Shown: positions 21,355-33,930 of the stretch, piece by piece
How the letters are laid out: each line of letters begins with the position of its first letter
How positions within the stretch are numbered: the first letter of the stretch is position 1
From: Owenia fusiformis
Lineage: Eukaryota > Annelida > Polychaeta > Sabellida > Oweniidae
Length of the DNA stretch: 64,000 bases
Reading direction: 5' to 3'
NCBI GenBank assembly: GCA_903813345.2
Contig: CAIIXF020000007.1
Location: forward strand, 38,736,671 to 38,800,670
Notes under the pieces: model-generated
What the model was told of the DNA's origin: nothing
The model's database searches: none
Seen by the model: the letters and a program-made list of their open reading frames with translations, nothing else
Made by a program: the position numbers and the translations under genes

Positions 21355-22049
21355 ATATGACATACCTCAGTATACTTCAAGAATCTAGAATCCTATGTAA
21401 TATTGTGAGTCAAATAAGTGATACTACTACGGTAAAACCTGTGTATAGTGAACACTTTTTTGCCAAGAAAAAATCAACACTGTTGGCAGGTGTTCACTAC
21501 AGCCATGATTTGATATCACAGCATTTTTCTACCTACCCATGACACTCTAACGGTAAATTTTTGTTTTGTTGTAGTGTCATATCAACTGACTTATTTTAGA
21601 CTGACTGTCATCTGAATGGTTCAACCTTTTATTGTCAAAATTTAATCTCTTTATAATTCTTTTTTGTGTTATAATAATTCTAAATGTGAAATCCTTGACA
21701 CATATGAATATATAAGTGCAAATGCCAAAGGGAAGAGTGACTAAAAACTTTAAAGAAACCCAACAAGAAAAGCAAACTGTAAGTGTAAATCTGTCATAAG
21801 AAAAGTAGACCCTATATATCCCAAAACCATGATCTAACCTGAAAAGAAACAGTATCTAACATCCCCCTCCCCCTCCACTCGAGAACCAATATCACAATCC
21901 AGGACCAGAACACCAAGGGACATTTCATTCATACTGAAGTCATTACAATACATGTTGAAGAAAAATTGAAAAAATTGATAGCCAATACTCAGAACATTAA
22001 AAATATTGATTTTGATGTTCAGCAAATGTAAGGTGATTCCATCCTCTTT
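21355..22049. other. 3' flank of copy B, no gene seen
   Basis: The first 80 bases match the flank of copy C. From about 21430 the sequence diverges. No clear polyadenylation signal or ORF is supported. Confidence 0.45.
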
Positions 22050-22885
22050 ATAGTATAGTTTCTAAATCCCCGGGTAGTATCGCAAAATCTCGCGAAATCC
22101 CGTTTTCGAAAATCTCGGGCCAGAAAATCTCGGACGCCATTACTTTTCATATACACGCAAAACAATTTCTCCATCATAATCACAAATACGCAAATATCTA
22201 CGATGAATCGGCAGGAAAATTTCCTGTCTTGGAAAGTTGAAGATCTCAAGCGTTGGTTGGGCGAGCGGAAAGTGACGTGTAGTGGATCCAACAAGCCTGA
22301 GTTGGTGAGGATTGCCGAGGCAGTTTCCAAGCTGGATCTTCCTCAAAATCCAGATCTGCAAAGTGCAGTTCCTGGAAACAGATCGTCAATAAGTCAGGAT
22401 GCAAAGAAAGGTCACGTGACAAGCATTCCAAGTGTATTTTGTACCTCTTCTTGCAATATAGAAATCATCTATCGCCCTGATATTCCAAGATATGATTGAT
22501 ATCAAAGCCTTTTTCATCTGTTCATGCGATATATGTCGGCTGTAGCCATGTCTTAACGATCTATAATAGTTTTGTAAAGCTATTTTGATTTTCGGAAAAA
22601 AACGAAAAAACTAGTCGTACTTCATCCAGTTCGTTATGATTATTGCCTTGTTGCTTTGAGTCCACATTAAGATTTTCTAATACACTGTTACGTACTTTAT
22701 AACCAGAATAAGTCTGTTTTTAATCTGATCCCTTGAATAAGTAATACTAATCGATTTTATGAGTCGAATTTTATTTCTCCATTTATTTCAATGGCGCCAT
22801 ATTGGATTGTGGCCCGATGTGATGCAAGCGCATTCTATCGGTCAAGTGAAGCACTAAACCCCCGGGGATTTAGAAACTATACTAT
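22050..22885 (+). mobile_element. 836-bp TIR element carrying a SAP-domain ORF
   Basis: Ends ATAGTATAGTTTCTAAATCC and the complement ending at 22885 are inverted for about 25 bp, continuing into CCCGGG. The target duplication is ambiguous (TA or AT). It holds one short ORF and no transposase core, so it looks like a deletion derivative of a larger element. Confidence 0.78.
22203..22499 (+). CDS. Short ORF with N-terminal SAP-like domain
   Basis: 98 codons. Residues 8-44 (LSWKVEDLKRWLGERKV, then GSNKPELVRIAEAV) match the SAP pattern: hydrophobic positions, two short helices, and a central turn with G and K. SAP domains bind DNA and often begin proteins encoded by invertebrate transposons. After residue 45 the peptide is low complexity without a recognised domain, so it is probably the first exon or a truncated start of a longer transposon protein. 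The ATG lies 150 bp inside the left TIR. Expression is unknown. Confidence 0.5.
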   Translation: MNRQENFLSWKVEDLKRWLGERKVTCSGSNKPELVRIAEAVSKLDLPQNPDLQSAVPGNRSSISQDAKKGHVTSIPSVFCTSSCNIEIIYRPDIPRYD

Positions 22886-24270
22886 TGTACATTATTTTTT
22901 ACCAATGCTTTTAATTCATGAGACAAATTATGGTTTACCCAGTGTCATGTTGTGTTAAACTTTCAAGCACTTAAAAATTTTAGATTAATGATTTTAAATG
23001 TGGTCAATTATATACCTATGTAGGTGTCACGACCACGAATATGTAAAAATGTTATTATGTTTTAATGAAATAAATAAATAAAAAAAACATCAAAACTAGT
23101 CTCATAAAAGATTAGAAGAGTATTAGAAGAGTATTCAGTCTCAAAAGATGTGGGATACATAAAATCCAGTCTCGAAGTCCATAGGCAATTCAAAGTGTCA
23201 ACATCTGTCAACAACAATTTTTGAGTCAGTTAAAAGGACTTTATTGAGTTCATTAATGGACATGATAGAGTCGGTTAACTGGTTAAGGGTGATCATTTTA
23301 ATTTTAATCCAATCTGTTTTTCAAAATGATGGGGATGAGAAAAAGATTTAAGTGGGACTTAGCAGATCAAGGTATTTAGTTAATCAGATTATCTCGAAAA
23401 CAATCAAAGTTAGACGAATATCCTGTCTTAAAAATAAAAAAGCTTATTAAGAATTATAATTAGTCACACATGTTTCAACAGAATTGGAGATCAGGATCTC
23501 AAATTGACCTTTTGATTATTATTTGGCAGCTAATATCAATATAAACTGCTTTACTCTAATAAGGTAGTTGCAGAAAATCCGCGAGAAATCTTATATCTGA
23601 TTCAATGTTCACTAGAGCCAGGATAATTCAACTGATTTTGCCAAGATTTAATGTTCACTGTTCACAGTAGGAAGGTGTTCACTATAGGATTGTACTTTAA
23701 TATGGGAGTCTTTTTATTGGCCTCGATGGACACTAGCATTTTCTTTGATGTTGTAATCTATTCAAAATGTTTAAGTGAACACAGTAAATCATCAAAAAAG
23801 AATGTCAGTGAACTGACAAGCATGCAACTAAAAATACATAGTCAGATATCCTGAACATTGGCTCCCACCTGAATCAGACATGAAAACAGTGGCTAGTGTA
23901 ATAATAGAACCTACACTTGGAATATCCTTCTACTGCTGGGATTCATGGTGCCTGATTTCATGTCTCATGTGGTTGTTTAATACCTTATCAAATGGAAAAG
24001 TAGGATACATTTTGGAAAAAGGCGGACAAAGTAATCTAGTCATGGAACCAGACCAGTTACCTACAGTCACTGTAACACCTAAGAAAGAAAAAACATTTGA
24101 GCAAAAAATAATCCTCAAAAAAGAAAAAAGTAGAAACAAGGCAATAACATGACAAAATGTCCCCGCCTAGTTGCTCACAATATTATGAGTACAATATTAA
24201 GAGTTAAATCTTAGTCAGATTTGAATCTCTAAGAACTTGTCGATGATTCTTAAAAAATAAAGTGCCCTTA
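22886..24270. other. No gene seen
   Basis: AT-rich sequence. A tail-like aaataaataaataaaaaaaa near 23068 could be the 3' end of an old retroelement. Scattered ttcactgttcacagtag-type words around 21440 and 23650 recur without a clear structure. Confidence 0.4.
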
Positions 24271-24279
24271 AGAAAAAAG

Positions 24280-24470
24280 CCATGGTAGCCATGATATTCC
24301 ATGGTGCGTCCATGGTTTTCCATGGAAATTCATGGTTTTTCATGGTATTTTCCATGTAATTTCATGGACGTCCATGGTAATCTTCCATGGATATTTACCA
24401 TGATCTTCCATGGTAATGAGTGTTTTGGTAATTGGTTTTTCATGGAATACCATGTTTTTACCATGATACT
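24280..24470. repeat. CCATGG-rich cluster, left copy
   Basis: Dense, irregularly spaced ccatgg/catggt words. About 100 bp (24345-24450) are the inverted counterpart of 33395-33490. A third cluster with aaccatggaaaaccatggct-type units lies at 25110-25350. Confidence 0.75.
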
Positions 24471-25109
24471 AAGTGACTTGGAGTTGTAAAATCAACAATT
24501 TTGGCAGTTTTTGTATTTACCAAAATCTTCCAAATTGAATCAATGTTTAAATGAATGAATCCAAGCTGGGTTGAGACTAATCATAGAGAGATGGATATGA
24601 TGTCCCCGTCAATTTTTTGAGAAAGTCAACCCCCTTGGCAAAAGCTGGCTACGGGCCTGAAATACAACCATGCACCTTATTTTCATAATCTAGATATATG
24701 TTTAGTTCTATGATAAAGATATTTTCATAATCTAGACATGTTTACTTGGAGTTTTTAATCCTATTTGGTTTTATTTGATCAACAATGAGTTTTAGACTTG
24801 CACTATTAATTTTAACACTAATTTGAGAGTTGAGAAACCTAATTAACATAGAACAATGACAACCAAATATTTAAAAATTATGCAAATGATTATGACTTCT
24901 TTTTAAATAGATTACATAATTATAATAACCTTAGTACATAGACAAATAGATTTTTGATCACTTAGGCATTACATTTCAGTTTGCAGTCATAGGCTTGTGT
25001 TTAATCCCCCACCTTAATTTCATGTCAAAATTCTAAAAAGTATATGGATTTTTCAGACAATGTGCTCATAAAGGTTAAATGAGACTTCATTTGGAAAAGT
25101 CCAAACAAA

Positions 25110-25350
25110 TAGTCATGGAAAACCATGGATTTTCCAAAAGATCAAAAGAATAACCATGGAAAACCATGGCTTTTGATTGCACTTTCCAAAACATCAAAGA
25201 AATATCCATGGAAAAGCATGGCTTTTGATTGCACTTTCCAAAACATCAAAGAAATAACCATGGAAAAGCATGGCTTTCGATTGCAATCAACCGACTTCCA
25301 TGGCTTTTGATTGTAGTTTCCTCAACTTCAAAGAAAGAAACCATGGTTTT
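25110..25350 (+). repeat. ~61-bp tandem repeat with CCATGG words
   Basis: Three to four units of gaaataaccatggaaaagca plus tggcttttgattgcactttcc near 25135-25310. No ORF of note beyond the in-phase repeat. Confidence 0.75.
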
Positions 25351-25536
25351 TCTTGCATTCTAAAATGTAAGACATGTAATTTAAGGAAAAGAGTTATTTA
25401 TTTTTGAAACTATTTAATTTTAATTTTCATAACTGAATATTAAAGAAACAATAAGAAAACAAAACAGAGGTAGGGCTAGTTTGACTTAATCTTTCCAAAA
25501 GACCACAAGTGTTTGGCCTAAAAAATAAGGAATCTC

Positions 25537-25770
25537 CACTGCGTGAAATATGGGATTCCAACTCTTGACACGTCTAGAAACTGGTCTTTACACGCCGGGT
25601 TTCTAGACGTGCCAATTATTTACACCTCTTGACACGCGATGAATTCAACTCTTTACACCTCTTTGCACTTCTTGGCACACGCAGTGCAAAGACGTGTAAA
25701 GACCATGTCAAAAAGTCTTTACACGCCCTGTGACAATTAATGGAATCTCTTGACACGCTCTTGGCACACT
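25537..25770. repeat. Left subterminal repeat region of the CACTA-like element
   Basis: At least eight copies of gacacg or ttacacg words following tct/ctt, for example near 25565, 25588, 25632, 25690 and 25750. The same vocabulary recurs at 32985-33115 and 31600-31640. Such regions are the usual binding sites of CACTA transposases. Confidence 0.65.
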
Positions 25771-28050
25771 GAACAACATAATTATGTGTAAATAAACAAC
25801 TAACCTAATTACCAATAGCAATACATACAGTATTTTAACGATTGCAAGTATTTTGTCTGATACTTTTGATTGATACATTTTTTAATCATTCTTTCGCAGA
25901 CTGTTTACCCTTTGCATTCGTTTGACTTCACTTCTTAAAAGAGAGCTTAACTTGACTCTTCACGCAGGGTACAGACTGTTTGGAACAAGTACATGTAGCA
26001 AATATTAAACAGACTATTTTGTATGTACGCTGACACATTGACTTATTTAAACATTTTGGCAATTTCATGCCGCCTTTTGAAAATATAAATCAGTTACAGG
26101 CAATGCTAATCGACGCATTGATCCTAAGTGAAGGAAATACATATCATGATAAGAAAAAGAAAGGCGTTTCAAGGATAAAACGTGCAATAAACTTTGAAAA
26201 CACTGATACATCAGGCCTATTTATATATTTATTTTGTATTAGCTTAATATAAAGATAACCTTACTTTTCGATGAGTATTTGGATTTCGGAGTAATTTGTT
26301 TCAAGTTAAGTCAATACAAATTATCGCCGACTTAACTTGTGACCATACATATGATAAATGAGGGGCATTTTAATACACAATTGGGCAAAACAAGCATATT
26401 CAATCGAATGTACCATTCTCTCTGCTGTTCTTTCCCAGCCTATCCATAAACAGACAAGTACAAGTTCCCATAGTTTTCGCAACATCTAATTCTATGATCA
26501 ATTGCTAGACACAGCAAATATACTAATTAATTGTCTGATTGTGATTCGGGAACGTAGGGTTTTTACATAAACAGGATACTTGGCTGTACATAGCCTGAGA
26601 ACACCGGATTGACCCCCCCCCCCCCCCATCGACGCCTAGGCGCTGCTTATGTTTTAATAAGAAACATTCCCTTGTAAAGAATTATCGGGATATGAATTGA
26701 TACAAGGTCAAGTATTCTGCCCCTTTTGTGTGATAAAAATATGTATTTAATTGGTGCTTTAACTTTTTGAACAAAGAAATGAAATAATCGCACTGAATGT
26801 CTCAACATAAATCAGTGATGCTTAATTAATAAATGACACTATTATGTCAGTCTACGCACCTCATGGACATGGACGGGGGGGGGGTGAGTTACCCATTCTA
26901 AAATGGTTAAATTTTGTATTAAAGAGTAATCAATAGGTCGTGAACTCCAATTGATAACCAACTGTAGCATACTACTTAATTTGTTTGACTATTAATATCA
27001 AAAAGGAGTGAATTTATGATATTCATAGAGGTACATTGTATTGGTATTATAATATAATAATGATATTGGGGACCATAAACCACTTTGTTTCACAAGTAGC
27101 TTTAGGATCGCGGTTTTATCTTCACATGTTGCCCTTTGTGCAATTCGAAAATGAAATATTTTAATCTATAATTTATATATCATTTGCAAAATAAATGTAA
27201 TTAAGAGACATGGGGGAGGGGGGGGGGGGTTAACGGCCAGAATTTGGAATGAATTTGGGAATTTCAAGGATTGATTCACTTAATGTTGTTCACTGGAGTC
27301 GATACACACACCTGCATAACAATCGGAGACAAAACTGACTTTATCTGATATGATAACAAAAGATTAATAACTTAGTCTATGTTTTTGTTTTTATAATTGC
27401 GGAAGTGTACCAAAACCACCTTGATTACAGAAGATATCGTCTAGGCTTTAGATTTAATGAATAGATTTTTAGCCCTAGTCTCATTTAATAAAACAGGCTA
27501 TTTGCGTATTTAATTAATATTTGTGACAAAATATTTCAGTTAGACTCAAAATCAAAACGAATTTCTCCATTATAGCCCCCCTTGCAACTGTCCCGAGTCT
27601 GCATCTGTTTTTCATGCTTCCGATCCATCTTTGGGATAGAGAGAATAGATGTAGATTTGTAATTTGGGGGGGGGGTGGCATTAAATGTGTTCTCATACAA
27701 ACTAAAATAAACCCAAAAAAGCCATATCAAATGTCCAAACACAAGACCAATGCCATGTCAAACATCCAAATATAGAACCAATGCCATACCCCCGGGTACC
27801 AAATATCCAGAATATAAGACTAAGGCCATTCGAAATATTGAATGCCCCGAGAAGAAGGCAGATCTTTGAGTAAAATGATCATAAACAACCTCAAATGAAG
27901 GATATGTGTAACAACTAGACCAATGCCCCGGGACCAATGCCGTACCACAATTGAGGGGTAACATATTTTCCACACCGATTCTTATACCAGAAAATGGAAA
28001 AATCTGTCTTAAAATGTGGGTCCATTGGCTTGACATACCAAATGTGAGCT
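25771..28050. other. Interior of the CACTA-like element, no gene seen
   Basis: AT-rich, with C or G tracts near 26610, 26875, 27215 and 27665. About 27300-27460 resembles 47455-47650. No supported ORF. Confidence 0.4.
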
Positions 28051-29548
28051 TGGTGCGGAAAGTCACTTTTATTTGCTAATTTCTCCAGCCCCCATGTTAT
28101 TTCAATGGGAGTTTTTATCAAAAATTGATAAAAGTTTCGCTAATTTTGATAAATTTGTCTAAATCTGGAAAACAATTTGCTTTTATCAAAACTATTGGTA
28201 AAAAATTTTGGGTGGGAAGTCGATGTGAAGACAAAAGTGCACAAGTTAAATTAGCTGAAATTGATAAGTTTGATAATTATCAAAACTATTGCTTTTATCG
28301 CTAAAAGATTTTGGGTCTGGAGGTGATGTTCAGAGAAAATGGCACCAGGTAAATTAGCATTAGCTGATAATATCAGCTAAGAGTGATAAATTTGATAATT
28401 ATTGAAACTATCGCTTTTATCGCTAAAATTTTTTGGGTCTGGCGCTTTTATCGCTAAAAATTTTTGGGTCTTGAGGTGATGTTCAGAGAAAATGGCACTA
28501 GGTAAATTAGCATTAGCTGATAATATCAGCTAAAAGTGATAAATTTGATAATTATCAAAACTATCACTTTTATAGCTAAAAAATTTGGGTCTGGAGCTTT
28601 TATTGCTAAAAAATTTTGGGTCTGGAGGTGATGTTCAGAGAAAATGGCACCAGGTAAATTAGCTATTATCAGCTAAAAGTGATAAATTTGATAATTATCA
28701 AAACTATCGTTTTTATCGCTAAATTTTTTTTCGGTCTGGCGCTTTTATCGCTAAAAAATTTTGGGTCTGGAGGTGATGTTCAGAGAAAATGGCACCAGGC
28801 AAATTAGCATTAGCTGATAATATCAGCTAAAAGTGATAAATTTGATAATTATCCAAACTATCGCTTTTATCGCTAAAAATTTTTGGGTCTGGAGCTTTCA
28901 TCGCTAAAGAATTTTGGGTCTAGAGGTGATTTTCAGAGAAAATGGCACTAGGTGAATTAGCATTAGCTGATAATATCAGCTAAAAGTGATAAATTTGATA
29001 ATTATCAAAACTATCGCTTTTATCGCTAAAAAAATGTTGGGTCTGGAGTCAATGTTACGAAGAAAAGGCCATAAGTGAAATTAGCATTAGCTGATATTAT
29101 CAGCTAAAATTGATAATTATCAAATTTATCTGATATTATCAGCTAATGCTAACTTCATGTCTGCCATGTATCAAAATTATCAAATTTATCAATAATTGAT
29201 ATTTATCAAATTTATCCCTAATTGATAAAATTTATCGATAATTGATAATTATCAAATTTATCGCTAATTGATAAAAGTGAAAGGCACATATGAAATTAGC
29301 ATTAGCTGATAATATCCGCTAAAATTGATAATTATCAAATTTATCGCTAATTGATAAAAATTATCGATAAATGATAGTTATCAAATTTATCGCTAATTGA
29401 TAAAAGTGAAAGGCACATATGAAATTAGCATTAGCTGATATCAGCTAAAATTCATATTTATCAAATTTATCGCTAATTGATAAAAATTATCGATAAATGA
29501 TAATTATCAAATTTATCGCTAATTGATAAAAATGAGTTTCCGCACCTA
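28051..29548. mobile_element. TIR element filled with a GATAA/TTATC-rich satellite
   Basis: Bounded by ggtgcggaaagtca (28052) and tgagtttccgcacc (to 29548), an inverted pair. The interior has roughly ten degenerate units of 110-165 bp with gctgataatatcagc, gataaatttgataattatca and cttttatcgctaaaa. Many units are themselves palindromic. The left half also carries ggtgatgttcagagaaaatg spacers, absent from the right half. Confidence 0.72.
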
Positions 29549-31081
29549 AATGCCAAATGTAAAAAAGGTACCCCATCTGAGCCGAGTGTGAACCCCCGGG
29601 GTGAATGGTGAACACACGGGGCAAGGAATTCTTCGATTTTGATTCAAGTAATTTTTTTTATAAAATTCATACTCATGTTAATAGCGGACGCCTTGGACAA
29701 ATAATCTTTCAAATCATGCACTTTCCAAGTGATTTTGTAGCAAAATTGTGATAATATATGAACCCCTTGGAATTATTCAAAGACGGACCCCCGCCAGCCC
29801 ATCCCCCATTCCTACCTATGCTAAACACTAAGATAAACATATAGAATGGTATCTTACACTTTTTTCTAAATGTTGATATCCAAAAAACATATCTTTTTGG
29901 TTTATCAACACATACCGCTCACAATATAACAAGTATACAGATTGTAACATAGATAAGCGAATTGGGGAAAATTACAATCCCTTTGATCAAATTATTATAA
30001 GATTTAATCTCCAGCTGAGGTGCAATCAAAATGTTGATACACATAATTAGCAGTCAGAAAGATGCTCTTACCACTGTAGTTTTCAATATTCCCTTTGTTG
30101 TAACATCTTATTTCAAAAGAATGGATATTGATGGTTGTATGGAAGTATTCATATCAAACATTCACATTATAGTTTACAGTGGAATTCCCTCAATAAATGC
30201 AACCAATATACTATTTAAGATTTCATATTGGACTTTCCGCATAATGATAAAATGTTGACGATATAGTTTTCGATAAAACCCCAGGGCCGTAGCCAGCTTT
30301 CAGTCGGGGGGAGGGGTGATGCAATTACCAAAATATTTTAGGTTTTCAGTCGGGGGGGGGGGGGGGGGGGGGGGTGCGATCGTGACATAAATGAGGCAAA
30401 AAATATTTGTTTTGAATTTTTACGAAAATGATGCAACTTCCTTCAAACCTGAGCTAGAAGCTTCAAACAAAAAATCAATCTAATGCTCTTTTCTTCCTCT
30501 ACCTTATGGTACCTTTTATTGCTTGTAGGAGGGGGTACGAACCCACCGCTTCTCCTCGTTACGCTTACCCAATAACGTATTCCCAAGGAATCGACTTTAT
30601 TAATTTATATGTGAAAAATGAGCTTGGATGTACAAATTGCATCGTATGCAAACCTTCCCCTGACCGACCCGGTCATGTTTATGTCTTTTGAATGATGTCT
30701 ACCCCTTGATGCATGCATCCTTTAATAAGTGGTGTTAAGAATATTGGTGTAGGCCCTGGTGAAGGGATATGTCATAAAGATCTCACGTTATCGCGATATA
30801 CATGTAGCCGCGTCCCCTTTGTCTTTATCCTTCCAAACGCAAACGGCGGATAAGAGGGGTACTTAGTGATTGATCTGATGCTTAATAAGCCACTTACAAG
30901 ATACAGTTTTAAATATTGATATTGTGTAAAGTTTTAACACATAGGCGTAACCAGGGGGGGTGCGATTCGTGAATGATCGCACCCCCCCCCCTGCTTAACC
31001 AATAGAGAAGGAAGAAGAAAGGAGCTTTGAATGGCTTTCATTTGAAACTTCTAGTTCAATTTTGAAGGAATTTGCAATGTC
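29549..31081. other. No gene seen; G-tract repeats
   Basis: Includes two cgtagccag/cgtaaccagg plus poly-G motifs (about 30290-30375 with a run of over 20 G, and 30940-30985). Short frames here lack family motifs. Confidence 0.45.
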
Positions 31082-31213
31082 TGGTTCACATTTGCTCAAA
31101 TTCATCGTCCGGCCTCCGGCCGATTGAGTATTTTGTTTAAAATTGTTTTCATGTTTGAAAAAACACTCAATCGGCCGGCCCCCGGCCGATGAATCGGAGC
31201 AAATATGACCCAG
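31082..31213. repeat. GC-rich hairpin (MITE-like) in AT-rich DNA
   Basis: tcacatttgctcaaattcat (31085) and its complement near 31190, with inner arms ccggccgattgagt and actcaatcggccgg. About 55-bp arms with a loop near 31130-31160. Strikingly GC-rich (cggccgg) against its surroundings. Confidence 0.7.
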
Positions 31214-32984
31214 GCATATGAGGGGCAACATTTTAGATATAGTATTGTTTGAAATCCTGGGAAAATGCACTCCCCCAATTTTGCAAATCTGGTCTGCGGT
31301 GCTAATGAACCCTCTAATTTGTTTTCGTTTACATGAGCAACTAACAGATATGCTTATTCTCATTCTGTCTCAGCTTGATTTTAATTAAATTTTACCCCTA
31401 CCCTTCAAACGTCTTTGTCTCCCTCATTTTTGCAACCCTACATTCAGTTTCTTTTTAAACCAAATCAAGAAATATCCGTCCACATATCAGATATTAAACC
31501 AATAGTTGTTCATTATAAGAACAACCATATATTATATTTATAGATCATAAGCTATTTTTAATTTCAGCTATAAAATTAGCCCTCTCTCCCCTCCTCTATC
31601 TCTAGATACGCAGAGTTTTTAGACCGGCTAAGTACGTCTAAAAATTACTAGAAATTCCACAATTTATACAGTGATTTCATGTTTCTATTGAATCCCTTAT
31701 TTTGAAGTCTAGCTAAATAATCGAGTTTGATTTTAAACGTTTTCGGGGATCCGGGCAGAACTCAGGATATAGTACTTGAGTACATTTGCATTCAAAATAA
31801 TTCAAAATTCAAAATTGCAAATATCATGGAAGTTGATTGCAATTATGTTCGATGATCGTCAACATGAAAGAACAATATGTCTGAATAATTAGCTATTAAA
31901 CATCTTTATCAAAACTTTCCTACACTTTTAAATGTTGATCTTGTCAAAGAGTACTCTCCATCTGAGATTCAGATGTAGATCGAAAATCAAATTGATTTCA
32001 AAGGTATTTATAGATGGTTTACATGAGGGGTTCTGTCCATCTGGAGATCTTTCATCCCAGCTCATATTTCATCTAATTGGGGTCATAAAACTTGTGTAAC
32101 TGTGCCTGTTGCATCCTCGCTGGAAGAGTATCTTACAAGTATAAATGAAGTCCTTTGAAGAAGGATGTGCCTGTTGTTAAATACATGTACAATGCCTTAC
32201 TACATTATGTAATGTATTGACATTAAGGTAGATGATTACATGATAACAATCACACTTATTGACATTCATAACTCTTCCCATCTAATATGCTCAGATCACA
32301 GAATATGCCTCATTATATCAGAGCATGTTTCAGGCGTTTCAGACCCATAGCCAGGATTTGCCAAGGGGTGGGTTACTTTTTTAAGAAATTCCAGGGGGAG
32401 TTTACTTTTGGCAATGTTAGTTCAAAAATGAGCAAAATAATTTAAAATGTGCTCAGTATGGGGTAAAAATGCAATTTTGGTCACGGAGGGGGGGGGGGGG
32501 GTCGCTAGAACCAATCTATCCCCCCTGTATTCGGGCCTGCATGTGCTATCTACATATTTGACAATTTGATTGACACGGTTCAAAGTGGACTTTGTTAATT
32601 ATTCAAACTGTTTTAATATCTAGGAATATGCGTCCAAGTTAAAATCACTCGAAATCAGGGTAGATAAACCTAAGAAAAACACATTTCTTGTTTTCATTTG
32701 ATCTTTAACATGATCCTGTAAAAATGTCAGATTTAGCAAAATACATAGGCGATCTCCATCTGCACACATCTACTCATTTCGACTAAGCTATTGCCTATAC
32801 TTACACGCACACGCATACTTTTAAATTAATTTTATTTTGATAATGATTTAAAAAACACAAATTATTATTAACACGAAATTGAAATGATTGTTATATTCCA
32901 ATCCTAGTAAAGTATAATTAAGCGTGACTATAGGGCATAACAACATGTGGCCGGTCTAATTATACTGTTTGTTTTGATAAGGCT
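31214..32984. other. Interior of the CACTA-like element, no gene seen
   Basis: Contains the end-like copy at 31600-31673 (ending cacaatttatacagtg) and a catagccagg...poly-G motif at 32345-32510. Nothing coding is supported. Confidence 0.4.
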
Positions 32985-33389
32985 GTGCAAAGAGATATCA
33001 AAACTCTTGACACGCTCTTTACACGGGAGGTCTTTGCACCTCTTGACACGTCTTGGAATCTCTAGATACGCGGAGTTCCTAGACTATCTTTGCACGTCTA
33101 GAAATTGCTTGGAATTTCACATTTGACGCAGTGCTCTGTCTCTGTATCTAGTCTTGGTCTACACAAAAGCCCTATACATATTTCCCTTTGAAATCGTGTG
33201 GCCTACTCCGTGCTGCATTGACTGCATTATCATATTTCTTTTTAGAAAAGTTACATAATTTTTACATATTTGTAAGGAAGCTGAGTTTAATATGTTCCTG
33301 CTAAACCTAAAATAACATGAAATGTCCACCCTTTTTTCTCACTGATAAGTCTCAGTCCAACTTGGATCTCTGTGTGTCCTGATAAAAAC

Positions 33390-33490
33390 CATGACACGTC
33401 CATGAAAAAACAATTACCAAACCACTAATTACCATGGAAAATCATGATAAATATCCATGGAAGATTACCATGGGTGTCCATGAATTTCCA
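33390..33490. repeat. CCATGG-rich cluster, inverted partner
   Basis: Reverse complement of about 24345-24450 (accatggaaaatcatgataa, atatccatggaagattacca). The two clusters lie outside the CACTA-like element on either side, suggesting it inserted into, or between, an older inverted pair. Confidence 0.7.
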
Positions 33491-33930
33491 AGTCAGAATT
33501 GAATTTCTGAGAACATGTTGATGATTTTGAAAAAATGGTCAATTTGAAGCAAGATGAAAAAATACCTTTTTGACCTTGAAAATTTTATTGAAGGTCAAAT
33601 CTTTTTTGACCTTGAGAATGACATTGAAGGTCAAATCTTCGGTCAGATTTGAACTGTTGAGAACTTGTAGATAGCTTTAGAAAAAAGGTCAATTTGAAGC
33701 AAGTTGAAAAATGGCCTTTTTGTGACCTTTAGAAGGTCATTGAAGGTCAAATCTCAAATGTTAGGTCAGATTTGAACTTCTGATAACTTGTAGATGATTT
33801 TGAAAAAAGGTTAATTTTAAAAAAAATGAAAAAAGACCTTTTTGGACCTTGAAAATGTCTTTGAAGGTCAAATCTTGCATAAAAAGTCAGATTTGAACTT
33901 CTGAAAACATGTAGATGATTTTAAACAGTA
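33484..33930 (+). repeat. ~140-bp degenerate tandem repeat
   Basis: About three and a half units starting gtcagatttgaacttctga and containing gacctttttgaccttgaaaa and gaaggtcaaatctt. A single related unit is at 24210-24265. Confidence 0.75.

Larger units (their letters stand above)
25537..33133. mobile_element. 7.6-kb CACTA-like (EnSpm) element, no transposase found
   Basis: Ends CACTGCGTGAAAT (25537) and the complement of CACTGCGTCAAAT (to 33133), matching 21 of 25 terminal bases. Both are flanked by CTC (25534-25536, 33134-33136), the 3-bp duplication typical of CACTA elements. Subterminal 150-220 bp are packed with ctcttgacacg, ctttacacg, tctagacgtg words in both orientations. A third end-like segment lies at 31600-31673. 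No DDE transposase is recognisable, so it is non-autonomous or decayed. It holds a GATAA-rich satellite element, G-tract repeats and a GC-rich hairpin. Confidence 0.7.

Noticed and set aside
22203-22499. SAP ORF as a host nuclear protein gene
   Set aside because: It lies wholly between transposon TIRs, so a mobile-element origin is simpler.
30031-30258. 75-codon ORF in the CACTA-like element as a host gene
   Set aside because: No domain, no conserved start context, no splice partner; typical length for chance frames in AT-rich DNA.
30344-30374. Long G run as a functional quadruplex promoter
   Set aside because: Homopolymer G/C runs occur at many places here (5410, 6710, 7255, 26610, 27215, 32490, 47035, 48120) and no gene starts nearby.
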